From the NCBI RefSeq assembly GCF_000820515.1, contig NZ_JXDG01000057.1:1-64000 (forward strand): a stretch of 64,000 bases of DNA, given 5' to 3'. The notes under the pieces were generated by a model. It saw only the letters and a list, made by a program, of their open reading frames with translations, was not told the DNA's origin and did not search any database. Positions 35,307-44,101 of the stretch are shown here, one piece after another; within the stretch, counting starts at the first letter, position 1, and each line of letters starts with the position of its first letter. Position numbers and translations under genes: made by a program. The stretch comes from Pseudomonas batumici (GTDB taxonomy: Bacteria > Pseudomonadota > Gammaproteobacteria > Pseudomonadales > Pseudomonadaceae).

Positions 35307-37418
35307 ATGAGTTATCAGGTTCTTGCACGTAAATGGCGTCCGCGCTCGTTCCGCGAAATGGTCGGCCAGACCCATGTGCTCAAGGCTCTGATCAATGCCC
35401 TGGACAGCCAGCGGTTGCATCACGCCTATCTGTTCACCGGTACCCGCGGTGTCGGCAAGACCACCATCGCGCGGATCATCGCCAAGTGCCTGAACTGCGA
35501 GACCGGCATCACCTCGAGCCCCTGCGGGACCTGCTCGGTCTGCCGGGAGATCGACGAAGGGCGTTTCGTCGACCTGATCGAGATCGACGCCGCGAGCCGG
35601 ACCAAGGTCGAGGACACCCGCGAGCTGCTCGACAACGTGCAGTACGCCCCCAGCCGCGGGCGCTTCAAGGTCTACCTGATCGACGAAGTGCACATGCTCT
35701 CCAGCCACTCTTTCAACGCCCTGTTGAAAACCCTGGAAGAGCCGCCGCCCTACGTCAAGTTCATCCTGGCGACCACCGATCCGCAGAAACTGCCGGCCAC
35801 GATCCTGTCGCGCTGCCTGCAATTCTCCCTGAAGAACATGACCCCGGAGCGGGTGGTCGAGCACCTGACCCACGTGCTCGGGGTCGAGAACGTACCGTTC
35901 GAGGACGACGCCCTGTGGTTGCTGGGCCGTGCTGCCGACGGTTCGATGCGCGATGCCATGAGCCTGACCGACCAGGCCATCGCCTTCGGTGAAGGCAAGG
36001 TCATGGCCGCCGATGTGCGGGCGATGCTCGGCACCCTCGACCATGGCCAGGTCTACGACGTCTTGCATGCGCTGCTCGACGGCGATGCCAAGGCCTTGCT
36101 CGAAGCGGTTCGGCACTTGGCCGAACAGGGCCCGGACTGGAACGGCGTGTTGTCGGAAATCCTCAATGTGTTGCACCGGGTGGCGATTGCCCAGGCGCTG
36201 CCGGAGGGGGTCGACAATGGCCATGGCGACCGCGACCGCGTGTTGGCGTTGGCCCAGGCCCTGCCGGCCGAAGATGTGCAGTTTTATTACCAGATGGGCT
36301 TGATCGGCCGGCGCGACCTGCCGCTGGCGCCGGACCCGCGAAGTGGTTTCGAGATGGTGCTGTTGCGAATGCTGGCTTTCCGCCCAGCCGACAGCACGGC
36401 ATCGCCGAGACCACCGCTAAAGCCAGTGGGGATCAGCCAGGCCACAGTTGATTCCGCACAAAGCGTGGCTGACGCGGCCGTTGCCGCGCCAGCGCCAGCA
36501 CCTGTGGCTCCGGTGGCCGCGCCAGTTGTCCAGGCGCCGGTGACGGCGGCCGTGCCAGCCGAGGTGGCTGCGCCGATTGCCGCGCCGGTCGAGGTCGCGC
36601 CCGTCGTGGGGGCCGAGGTTCCAGCGCCGGTCGAGCCCGTGGCCCCGGCGCAGGATGCCGTGGATCTGCCCTGGAACGATCCGGTCGAGCCGGAGGTGGT
36701 GCAGGAGCCCGCTGTCGCGCCGCTGCTGGAAACCGTCGCCGAGCAGCCGGAGTTGGCCGCCATGCCGCTACCGACACCGGACAGAGTGGTCCCGGAGGCC
36801 CCCGAATGGGTGGCCGCGCCCCTGCCTGAGCCGACCCCGGCGCAGGTGGATGCCGCGACGCCGGGGCTGGACCCGGACGACGAACCGCCGCTGGATGAAG
36901 ACTATATCGAGCCGGACATGGACTCGGCCTACAGCTATCTCGACGAGCTGGCCAGCGAGCACGCCGCGGACCCGGCACCGGAACCCGAGCCGCAACCGGC
37001 CGCGGCACCGGCCACGGGCCTGGCGCTGGAGTGGCTGGAACTGTTCCCGAAACTGCCGGTCTCCGGCATGACCGGCAGCATTGCGGCCAACTGCACGCTG
37101 ATCGCGGTCAGCGGTGACGACTGGCTGCTGCACCTGGACCCGGCCCACAGTGCCTTGTTCAACGCCACGCAGCAGCGTCGTCTCAACGACGCCCTGAACC
37201 AGTACCACGGGCGTCCCCTGAAGCTGAGCATCGAGCTGATCAAGCCCGAGCAGGAAACCCCGGCCCAGGCGGCCTCCCGTCGGCGCCATGAGCGCCAGGA
37301 CGAGGCGGTGGCGTCGATTCATGCCGATCCGTTCATCCAGCAGATGATGCAACAGTTCGGCGCGGTGGTCCGTGGCGATACAATCGAACCTGTCGATGTC
37401 CTGGTGACCCAGGATTAA
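35307..37418 (+). CDS. dnaX: DNA polymerase III subunit tau/gamma
   Basis: The clamp-loader ATPase that builds the replicative polymerase. The 703-residue protein has Walker A GTRGVGKTT, the four-Cys zinc module (CLNCETG...CGTCSVC), DEVHMLS and the sensor motif SRCLQF. A long Ala/Pro/Val/Glu-rich linker (about 365-560) leads to the C-terminal tau domain that contacts the polymerase and DnaB. No A-AAA-AAG-type frameshift site was noticed in the linker, so gamma may arise another way or not at all. ybaB and recR follow. Confidence 0.97.
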   Translation: MSYQVLARKWRPRSFREMVGQTHVLKALINALDSQRLHHAYLFTGTRGVGKTTIARIIAKCLNCETGITSSPCGTCSVCREIDEGRFVDLIEIDAASRTKVEDTRELLDNVQYAPSRGRFKVYLIDEVHMLSSHSFNALLKTLEEPPPYVKFILATTDPQKLPATILSRCLQFSLKNMTPERVVEHLTHVLGVENVPFEDDALWLLGRAADGSMRDAMSLTDQAIAFGEGKVMAADVRAMLGTLDHGQVYDVLHALLDGDAKALLEAVRHLAEQGPDWNGVLSEILNVLHRVAIAQALPEGVDNGHGDRDRVLALAQALPAEDVQFYYQMGLIGRRDLPLAPDPRSGFEMVLLRMLAFRPADSTASPRPPLKPVGISQATVDSAQSVADAAVAAPAPAPVAPVAAPVVQAPVTAAVPAEVAAPIAAPVEVAPVVGAEVPAPVEPVAPAQDAVDLPWNDPVEPEVVQEPAVAPLLETVAEQPELAAMPLPTPDRVVPEAPEWVAAPLPEPTPAQVDAATPGLDPDDEPPLDEDYIEPDMDSAYSYLDELASEHAADPAPEPEPQPAAAPATGLALEWLELFPKLPVSGMTGSIAANCTLIAVSGDDWLLHLDPAHSALFNATQQRRLNDALNQYHGRPLKLSIELIKPEQETPAQAASRRRHERQDEAVASIHADPFIQQMMQQFGAVVRGDTIEPVDVLVTQD

Positions 37419-37485
37419 TCAATTGAACGACGCCAGGGCTTGTACCTTGCGTCTCTTTGTACATGTAACTCTTGAGGTGATTCCC

Positions 37486-37812
37486 ATGATGAAAGGTGGC
37501 ATGGCCGGCCTGATGAAGCAGGCGCAGCAGATGCAGGAAAAAATGGCCAAGATGCAGGAAGAACTGGCCAACGCCGAAGTGACCGGCCAGTCCGGTGCCG
37601 GCCTGGTGTCCGTGGTGATGACCGGTCGTCACGACGTCAAGCGCGTCAGCATCGACCCGAGCCTGAAGGACGAAGACCTGGAAGTGCTGGAAGACCTGAT
37701 CGCCGCCGCATTCAACGACGCGACGCGCAAGATCGAAGCCAACAGCCAGGACAAGATGTCCGGCATGACCGCCGGCATGCAACTGCCGCCAGGTTTCAAG
37801 ATGCCGTTCTAA
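37486..37812 (+). CDS. ybaB: YbaB/EbfC nucleoid-associated protein
   Basis: A 108-residue dimeric DNA-binding protein (MKGGMAGLMKQAQQMQEKMAKMQEEL, then GLVSVVMTGRHDVKRVSIDP). It binds DNA as a clamp-like dimer. The ATG at 37486 follows TTGAGGTGA. It lies between dnaX and recR, the universal order, and is probably cotranscribed. Confidence 0.95.
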   Translation: MMKGGMAGLMKQAQQMQEKMAKMQEELANAEVTGQSGAGLVSVVMTGRHDVKRVSIDPSLKDEDLEVLEDLIAAAFNDATRKIEANSQDKMSGMTAGMQLPPGFKMPF

Positions 37813-37836
37813 GGCTGCTACAGCGCCGCCTTACCT

Positions 37837-37910
37837 TGTGAGCAGGGCTTGCCCGCGAAGCTTTTAAGCGGTCTCAGGGGCTCCTTCGCCAGCAAGCTCG
37901 CTCCTACAAG
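37837..37910. repeat. Degenerate REP pair
   Basis: REP-like arms (GTGAGCAGGGCTTGCCCGCGAAG and ...CGCCAGCAAGCTCGCTCCTACAAG) between ybaB and recR. Confidence 0.5.
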
Positions 37911-37993
37911 GGAACCGTGTTCCAGCGCCCCCCTAGACGCTGGCTGGAGGCGCAGGTATAAACCGCGTCTCCTGTTCTGTCGGACCCTTTGCC

Positions 37994-38596
37994 ATGAGCT
38001 TCAGCCCCCTGATTCGCCAACTGATCGATGCCTTGCGGGTTCTCCCCGGCGTCGGCCAGAAAACCGCCCAGCGCATGGCCCTGCAACTGCTCGAGCGTGA
38101 TCGCAGTGGCGGTTCGCGTCTGGCCCAGGCCCTTGCTCAGGCCATGGAAGGGGTTGGGCATTGTCGCCAGTGCCGCACCCTGACCGAAGACGATCTTTGC
38201 CCGCAGTGCGCCGACCCTCGGCGTGATGACACCCTGTTGTGCGTGGTCGAAGGCCCGATGGATGTCTATGCGGTGGAGCAGACGGGCTACCGTGGCCGCT
38301 ACTTCGTGCTCAAGGGGCATCTGTCGCCGCTCGATGGCCTCGGTCCGGAAGCCATCGGTATCCCGCAGTTACTGACGCGAATCGAAGAGCAGGGCAGCTT
38401 CACCGAGATCATCCTCGCCACCAACCCGACCGTCGAAGGCGAAGCCACGGCTCATTACATCGCCCAGTTGCTGACCAACAAAGGCCTGATCACCTCGCGT
38501 ATCGCCCATGGCGTGCCGCTGGGAGGAGAGCTGGAACTGGTGGACGGTGGAACCCTGGCGCATTCGTTTGCCGGGCGCAAGCCGATTTCCTTGTGA
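37994..38596 (+). CDS. recR: Recombination mediator RecR
   Basis: Works with RecF/RecO to load RecA on gapped DNA. The 200-residue protein has an HhH motif (LRVLPGVGQKTAQRMALQLL), a four-Cys zinc finger (CRQCRTLTEDDLCPQC), a Toprim domain with VVEGPMDV and NPTVEGEATA, and the C-terminal ISHVPLGGELE-type element (ASRIAHGVPLGGELELVDGGTL). Full length. It is followed by a large folded element. Confidence 0.97.
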   Translation: MSFSPLIRQLIDALRVLPGVGQKTAQRMALQLLERDRSGGSRLAQALAQAMEGVGHCRQCRTLTEDDLCPQCADPRRDDTLLCVVEGPMDVYAVEQTGYRGRYFVLKGHLSPLDGLGPEAIGIPQLLTRIEEQGSFTEIILATNPTVEGEATAHYIAQLLTNKGLITSRIAHGVPLGGELELVDGGTLAHSFAGRKPISL

Positions 38597-38668
38597 GTCG
38601 CCGTATCGCTTGAGGCTATGGCGTTCCCGGTCGCGCCCAGGGGCGCGACGCGAGTCACGGGGTGGTTT

Positions 38669-38864
38669 AGGCTCTGTACGATAACTGCCTGCGCGACGAT
38701 CATGCTGCGTTAAAAACAGGCTCGGACGAACGAAGTGAGAACGTCCGAAGGACGGCCCGAAGGGCGAGCGAAGCGAGTAATGCTCATTTAGTGGACTAAA
38801 CTCCGCTTCCTCGCCTGTTTTTGCCTTGCCTGATCGCCGCTCGGCGAGCTCTCGTACAGACCCT
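38669..38864. repeat. Folded ~196-bp element with terminal inverted repeats
   Basis: The ends AGGCTCTGTACGA (38669-38681) and TCGTACAGACCCT (38852-38864) are a 12/13 inverted match. Inside, AAAAACAGGC pairs with GCCTGTTTTT (38712-38721, 38813-38822), and GCGAGCGAAGCG with CGCTTCCTCGC. Two GAA-loop hairpins (CGTCC/GGACG and GCCC/GGGC) sit in between, and TCGCCGCTCGGCGA folds near the end. It resembles a MITE-like or structured-RNA element that I think recurs in Pseudomonas genomes; the copy number was not checked. Confidence 0.6.
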
Positions 38865-38870
38865 GGTTTT

Positions 38871-40109
38871 TTACTTCAACAGCCCGCTCGCCAACACCGT
38901 CGACGACTCACCCGTCACGCTCTCGCACAGCTGGATGAACGCCTGGGTACTGACGGTATCCAGGCGCATCGCCGCCCGGCTCACATCGTCCAGGGAGCGC
39001 TTGCCATCGGTCTGTTGGCGAATCTCGCGGTCCAGCTCCTGCAACAGCAACACCGCCCGCGCAACCGTCGCGCCGCTCACCTGCTCGCCCCGCAGCGTGG
39101 TGACCTTGCGACTGTCCCGTGTCAGCCGCGCCTGCAACGCCTGATAGCGCTCCTCGCTCATCCCGCCCGCACGACGCACCAGCTCGATCGCGTAATACCG
39201 CGCCAGCCCTTCGCCGATCCAGTCACTGCGATGGCTGCCATTGATACGCCCGAACACGTGAACCAGCTCGCGCACCAATGCACTTTCCCCGGACTCGCCG
39301 ATCAGCGGGCCGGTGCTGTGCAGGTAGATCGAATCACGGGCCGCCTGGCTGCCGCGCACCATCGACTCACCGGCCCCCACCACCAGCAATTTGCCGGGAT
39401 TGCGCGGAAACACTTCCTGCAGCCTGGGCCAGACGAATGTCAGCAGTGTCAGCACCTCCATGCGCCGCATGTGCTCGCCCCGGGGCGCCGCAACCGTGAC
39501 ATCGGTCTCACCGAGCCGGGTCCGTCGGCTGCCCAGGTCGCCAGCCAGCATCCAGCCGACAGGTCGATCGAACAGGCGTGACACGTTGTCGATCCGAAAG
39601 CGGTTCTTGCCGATGCGCGGCCAGGCGGTTTCGACGCTTTTCCAACCGTCGGGCAACTCGAACGCCAGGCGCGAGACCAGATCGGTGCCGTCCTGCTGAT
39701 CCAGATGAGCCGGCGGTACCAGGTCTTCGCCGCGCAACAGCGCCCAGTTCGGCGTCATGCGGGTCACGAACGGGCCATTGCCGCGTGGATGGCTGAGGCT
39801 GACCCGATAGCTCAGGCTGGCCTTGCCCGGCGCCGGACGCCAGAGACCGCGACGGCTGTCGGTCGTCAGGCCGGGGCTGAGTTGCCACTGCCCGTCGGCC
39901 TGGAAATCACTGTAATACCCCTGGGTGCCGAGATCGAAATCCAGGCTACGCACCGCCGAACCCTGGGCCAGGGTCAGCCGCACCTCGGCCTGGTCGCTCT
40001 GGGGCAACAGGCGGATCCGATAGTCCAGGTCGACTTTCTTCCCGGCCCAGCCCAGGCCGCTGAACACCATCAGCAGCAGGAACAAGGGCAGCTTGCACGG
40101 TAACGACAT
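38871..40109 (-). CDS. Exported M61-like protein with an altered zinc site
   Basis: A 412-residue protein with a signal peptide (MSLPCKLPLFLLLMVFSGLGWAG). A beta-rich N-half is followed by a glycyl-aminopeptidase-like region. In place of HEFxH it has RELVH (Arg280, Glu281, His284), then WIGEGLARYYAIELVRRAGG (Glu300). The first zinc His is therefore missing, while the general-base Glu, second His and downstream Glu remain. It is probably a periplasmic pseudopeptidase or an enzyme with a modified site. It appears to be a stand-alone gene. Confidence 0.72.
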   Translation of the reverse strand: MSLPCKLPLFLLLMVFSGLGWAGKKVDLDYRIRLLPQSDQAEVRLTLAQGSAVRSLDFDLGTQGYYSDFQADGQWQLSPGLTTDSRRGLWRPAPGKASLSYRVSLSHPRGNGPFVTRMTPNWALLRGEDLVPPAHLDQQDGTDLVSRLAFELPDGWKSVETAWPRIGKNRFRIDNVSRLFDRPVGWMLAGDLGSRRTRLGETDVTVAAPRGEHMRRMEVLTLLTFVWPRLQEVFPRNPGKLLVVGAGESMVRGSQAARDSIYLHSTGPLIGESGESALVRELVHVFGRINGSHRSDWIGEGLARYYAIELVRRAGGMSEERYQALQARLTRDSRKVTTLRGEQVSGATVARAVLLLQELDREIRQQTDGKRSLDDVSRAAMRLDTVSTQAFIQLCESVTGESSTVLASGLLK

Positions 40110-40172
40110 GGGGCTCCTGGGGGCAGGCGGGCTTTATTGGCGGGGCTAATTGTCGGAGCTAATTGTCGGAGC

Positions 40173-40622
40173 TTAGCCGGCACGGAAAATCAGATGATCT
40201 TCCCAGTCATCCTCGGGCACGCTGCCTTCGGCCAGCATGCGCCCGGACTGGGAAATCCGCTCGTGGTGCACCGCATCGCGGTCACCGCAGACCAGGTGGT
40301 GCCAAAGCGGCAGGTCCTTGCCTTCGCTGACCAGGCGATAGCCGCAGGTCGGTGGCAGCCACTTGAACTGGTCGGCCTGGCCCGGCGTCAGCTGGATGCA
40401 GTCCGGCACCGAGTCGCGACGCTTGGCGTAGTCGGTGCACTGGCAGGTCTTCAGGTCCAGGAGCTTGCAGGCAATGCGTGTGTAATACACGCTGTTGTCC
40501 TCTTCGTCCTCGAGCTTTTGCAGGCAGCACAGGCCACAACCGTCGCACAACGATTCCCATTCCTCCTGATCGAGTTGCTCGAGGGTCTTGCGTATCCAGA
40601 AGGGTTCGACTTTCGCGGCCAT
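40173..40622 (-). CDS. YcgN family cysteine cluster protein
   Basis: A 149-residue UPF0260/YcgN protein with the conserved Cys cluster CDGCGLCCLQKLEDEE, then CKLLDLKTCQC, LPPTCGYR and CGDRDAVHHERIS. It likely binds a metal or Fe-S centre. It has no signal peptide. Role unknown; it is divergent from the nitroreductase gene. Confidence 0.92.
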   Translation of the reverse strand: MAAKVEPFWIRKTLEQLDQEEWESLCDGCGLCCLQKLEDEEDNSVYYTRIACKLLDLKTCQCTDYAKRRDSVPDCIQLTPGQADQFKWLPPTCGYRLVSEGKDLPLWHHLVCGDRDAVHHERISQSGRMLAEGSVPEDDWEDHLIFRAG

Positions 40623-40777
40623 GGTTCAGAGATCTGCATCGGGGAGTGAAAAGGCCGCCAGTCTAGTGCGCCGCGCCTTTGCGGCCAAGCGCCGGCGACT
40701 GTCGGTTGAACAGGACTTGTCAGCCCGACCGTGGCGCAGTAGCTTTCCAGCTCATTTTCCCCAGCCAGGACTCCCCC

Positions 40778-41371
40778 ATGAGCGCCAACCCACGCATCGC
40801 CGATTACCCCATCGACGCCCAGTTCACCCAGCGCTGGTCGCCACGCGCCTTTACCGGCGAGAGCATCCCGGAAGAAACCCTGCTGAGCTTTTTCGAAGCG
40901 GCCCGCTGGGCACCTTCGGCCTATAACTCGCAACCCTGGCGCTTTCTCTACGCGCGCCGCGACACACCGAACTGGGAGCGCTTCCTGGGTCTGCTGAACG
41001 AGTTCAACCGCGGTTGGGCGCAGCACGCTTCGGCCCTGGTGATCGTGATTTCGAAAACCACCTTCACCGCACCCGGCGCCAGCGAGGAAACCCCGGCGCT
41101 GTGGCACACCTTCGACACCGGTTCGGCCTGGGGCCACCTGGCGCTGCAAGCCAGCAACAGCGGCTGGCACAGCCACGGCATGGCCGGCTTCGACCAGGAG
41201 CTGACCCGCCGCGAGCTGAAGATTCCGGAAGGTTATGCGCTGCATGCAGCAGTGGCCATCGGCAAGCTGGGCGACAAGGCCAGCCTGCCGGATTACCTGC
41301 AGGCCCGTGAAACCCCAAGCCCACGCCAGCCGCTGAGCGCGCTGGTGGCCGAGGGCGATTTCAGCCTGTAA
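40778..41371 (+). CDS. Nitroreductase family protein
   Basis: A 197-residue FMN-dependent nitroreductase (RWSPRAFTGESIPEETLLSFFEAARWAPSAYNSQPW, with ALQASNSGWHSHGMAGFD near the C-terminus). It reduces nitro- or quinone-type substrates with NAD(P)H; the physiological substrate is unknown. The ATG at 40778 gives the family start; the ORF extends 99 bases upstream without a good start. It is single-gene, followed by a REP pair. Confidence 0.9.
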   Translation: MSANPRIADYPIDAQFTQRWSPRAFTGESIPEETLLSFFEAARWAPSAYNSQPWRFLYARRDTPNWERFLGLLNEFNRGWAQHASALVIVISKTTFTAPGASEETPALWHTFDTGSAWGHLALQASNSGWHSHGMAGFDQELTRRELKIPEGYALHAAVAIGKLGDKASLPDYLQARETPSPRQPLSALVAEGDFSL

Positions 41372-41389
41372 CCAAGGCCAAACACGGTC

Positions 41390-41463
41390 CTGTAGGAGCC
41401 GGCTTGCTGGCGATGGCGGCGTAACATTCACCATCGCAATCGCCAGCAAGCCAGCTCCCACAG
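41390..41463. repeat. REP pair
   Basis: Inverted REP arms between the convergent nitroreductase and hydroxyacid dehydrogenase genes. Confidence 0.8.
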
Positions 41464-41478
41464 GTTATACGCAGGCCA

Positions 41479-42411
41479 TCAATACCCGCGTGCGAAATCC
41501 ACTTCCCCGCGCAACGCTTCCCCGCCCTGATAGGCCCGCAGGTTCTCGACAAACAGCTGCACCATCATCCCCGGCGAGGTCGGCGCCGAACTGTGGCCGG
41601 TCAGCAACAGCCCCCAGGCCGTCCAGAACGGATGACGCTGCGGCAACGGCTCCTGCCGGCAGACGTCGATCACCGCCCCCGCCAGGTGCCCTTCCTTCAA
41701 GGCTTCCACCAGATCCGCATCGACCACCGCCACGCCGCGCCCGACGTTGATGAACAGCCCGGTGGGTTTGAAACGCTTGAACAGCGCCGCATCGAACAGG
41801 TCATGGGTATTGGGCGTGTTGGGCAACAGGTTGATCACGTAGTCCACCTTGCCGACCCACTCACCCAGGGCATCGAGCGCCGCCACCTCGATGAACGGCG
41901 CCTGCTCCCGCGCGGTACTGGCAATGCCGTACAACTCGACGCCGAAGGGTTGCAGGAACTGCGCCACGCTCTGACCGATATCCCCGGCACCGACGATCAG
42001 CACCTTGCGCCCCGCCAGGCTCTGGCCCATGCGGTTATCCCACTTGCGCTCGACCTGGCTAACCAACCGGGCCAGGACCTCGCGCTCATGCCCCAGCATG
42101 TAGGTCAGCACATACTCGGCCATCACCTGGCCAAAAATCCCCACCGCCCGGGTCAGGCGGTAATCGCGCGGCAAGCCCTCGGAGAGCAGCGGCGTGATAC
42201 CCGCCCAGGTCGCTTGCAGCCATTGGGGGCGGTGCCCCTGACGCAGCAGGGTCGCCAGCAGATCCGGCTGCCCCAACCAGACCGGACAGTCGGCCGCCAT
42301 GCTCGACAGCGTGGCCGAATCGCCGCTGGTCATGATTTCAAGTTCGGGGGCCATCTGGCTCAGCAGGCGGGTGTAGAGGACGTGGTCGTGTTCGGCAATC
42401 AGAACGCGCAT
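41479..42411 (-). CDS. D-2-hydroxyacid dehydrogenase (GhrA-like)
   Basis: A 310-residue NAD(P)H-dependent reductase with the Rossmann loop VLIVGAGDIGQSVAQ. The NADP-type region is followed by INLLPNTPNTHDLFDAALF, INVGRGVAVVDADLV (catalytic Arg), VIDVCRQEPLPQRHPFW (Glu) and a late His (TGHSSAPT). It likely reduces glyoxylate or hydroxypyruvate. Full length. It lies in the block rnd-ycgL-dehydrogenase on the minus strand. Confidence 0.9.
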   Translation of the reverse strand: MRVLIAEHDHVLYTRLLSQMAPELEIMTSGDSATLSSMAADCPVWLGQPDLLATLLRQGHRPQWLQATWAGITPLLSEGLPRDYRLTRAVGIFGQVMAEYVLTYMLGHEREVLARLVSQVERKWDNRMGQSLAGRKVLIVGAGDIGQSVAQFLQPFGVELYGIASTAREQAPFIEVAALDALGEWVGKVDYVINLLPNTPNTHDLFDAALFKRFKPTGLFINVGRGVAVVDADLVEALKEGHLAGAVIDVCRQEPLPQRHPFWTAWGLLLTGHSSAPTSPGMMVQLFVENLRAYQGGEALRGEVDFARGY

Positions 42412-42536
42412 GGTTCAAACCTTTCAAAAACAGTGCAGGCAGCCGCCGACGGAGTTCGCTCCATCGTCATCGGCCACTGCCAGGAAATACAGTCCATTTG
42501 AATCGAGCGCTCCGGACAGAGCACCAGGGTTACCCA

Positions 42537-42830
42537 TCAGATCGGATCATTGCGCCGTAACAGCTCTTCGGGCAAATGTTCGATGTATTCGTCTTCGGCC
42601 GGCGGCATCTGCAAGTGATACCCCTGCTTCTCGAGATTCTCCAGCACCTGGTGGATGTCTTCGCGCGCCAGCGTGCGCTCGGGTGTCAGGACCAGGTCGA
42701 AGGCATGTTGCGGCTTGCCGAAGGCCAGCAGCAGATTCTCCGGAACGCGCTCCAGGGCATCGCTCTTGAGCACGTAGAGGTACATTTCGTTCTTGCGCGG
42801 GCTTCGGTAGATGGAGCAGATACGTTTCAA
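42537..42830 (-). CDS. YcgL domain-containing protein
   Basis: A 97-residue YcgL-fold protein (MKRICSIYRSPRKNEMYLYV type start, then RVPENLLLAFG and LEKQGYHLQMP). I chose the TTG at 42830 because it gives the family N-terminus and has GGAG upstream. The TTG overlaps the rnd stop by 4 bases (TTGA), indicating coupling to rnd. Function unknown. Confidence 0.85.
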   Translation of the reverse strand: MKRICSIYRSPRKNEMYLYVLKSDALERVPENLLLAFGKPQHAFDLVLTPERTLAREDIHQVLENLEKQGYHLQMPPAEDEYIEHLPEELLRRNDPI

Positions 42831-43960
42831 GGCTGTTCTCCGGCAGTGACCAGGCAATCGAGCAGCGCCTGGCCCATCAACTCGCGGCGCCAGCCACGCA
42901 GCGAATCGGGCAATTGGTAAGGTCCATCGGGGAAACCGCTCTTGATCAGGGCTTCCAGGGTTTTCTTGCGCAGCATCAGTTCCGGTGCGACCCCCAGGCG
43001 TTCGGCTTCAGCCTGGCCAAGGGCACGCAGGCGCTTGACCAGCGCCGAGGCTTCGATCGGCAACGGCTCGGGCACCGCCGGCGGCCATTGGTCCGCAGGC
43101 ACGCTGCCAGCACGCTTGATCAGCTCCAGCAGGAACTCGCCGTCCTGACGCACGGTACGCGGGTGCATGTCCTCGATCCGGGCCAGCGCTACCAGGTTGT
43201 CCGGCTGGCTCTTGGCCAACGGCCACAAGGAATGTTCACGCACGATTCGGTTACGCGGCAGATCCCGGGCCCGGGCTTCGCGTTCGCGCCAGGCGCACAG
43301 CTCGCGCAGGACAGCCAATTGCGCACGGGACAGCTTCCAGGCCAGTTTCGCCTCGCGATAGACCTCGTAGGGGTCGACCTCGCGACGCAGGTTGGCCACC
43401 AGTTCCGCGCCATCGTCCAGGACCCAGGCGTACTTGTCGTCCGACAGCTGCGGGCGCAGGCGCGTGTAGACCTCGGCCAGATGCACGGCATCTTCGGCGG
43501 CGTAACTGACCTGCGTCTCGGACAAGGGCCGCTGCAGCCAATCCGAACGGGTCTCGCCCTTGGGCAGCTCGATGCCGAGAACCTCCTGCACCAGGCGCGA
43601 ATAGCCCATGGAGAACCCGAGGTTCAGGTAGGCGGCCGCGAGCTGGGTGTCGAACAACGGCACCGGCAGGCTGCCGGTCAGGCGCAACAGGACTTCGAGG
43701 TCTTCACTGCAGGCATGCACGACCTTGACCACGGCCGGGTCTTCCAGCAACGCCGCCAGGGGCTGCCACTGGTCGATGGTCAGCGGGTCGATCAGATAGG
43801 CGCGCTCGCCGTCACCGATCTGGATCAGTCCGGCAATCGGATAAAAGGTGTCGACCCGCATGAACTCGGTGTCGAGGGCAACGAAGGGTAGCTGTTGCCA
43901 TTGGGCACAATGCCGAACGAGGCTATCGTTGTCGCGAATCCAGTGAATATCGATGGCCAC
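42827..43960 (-). CDS. rnd: Ribonuclease D
   Basis: A 3'-5' exoribonuclease that trims tRNA precursors. The 377-residue protein has a DEDD catalytic domain (FVALDTEFMRVDTFYP with Asp30 and Glu32; HACSEDLEVL; SYAAEDAVHLAEVY), then HRDC domains (LKLSRAQLAVLRELCAWRE-type region). A GTG start at 43960 is preferred, with GGGAGAG upstream. The longer in-frame start at 44077 reads through noncoding sequence. Co-translated with ycgL. Confidence 0.92.
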   Translation of the reverse strand: MAIDIHWIRDNDSLVRHCAQWQQLPFVALDTEFMRVDTFYPIAGLIQIGDGERAYLIDPLTIDQWQPLAALLEDPAVVKVVHACSEDLEVLLRLTGSLPVPLFDTQLAAAYLNLGFSMGYSRLVQEVLGIELPKGETRSDWLQRPLSETQVSYAAEDAVHLAEVYTRLRPQLSDDKYAWVLDDGAELVANLRREVDPYEVYREAKLAWKLSRAQLAVLRELCAWREREARARDLPRNRIVREHSLWPLAKSQPDNLVALARIEDMHPRTVRQDGEFLLELIKRAGSVPADQWPPAVPEPLPIEASALVKRLRALGQAEAERLGVAPELMLRKKTLEALIKSGFPDGPYQLPDSLRGWRRELMGQALLDCLVTAGEQP

Positions 43961-44101
43961 ACGGCTCTCCCTTGAAGAATGGCGCGCAGTATATCTCGCC
44001 ACCGGGGTTTGCGAGCACTCACTCTGCAAGTGCATCAGCGAAAGCACTGACTGAACAACAAGAATAGCCCTACTCAACGGCTTGGCGTGTTCACGCCGGG
44101 A

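Noticed and set aside
35307..37418. Programmed frameshift site in dnaX for gamma
   Set aside because: No convincing A-AAA-AAG slippery run was seen in the linker region. The full frame is uninterrupted.
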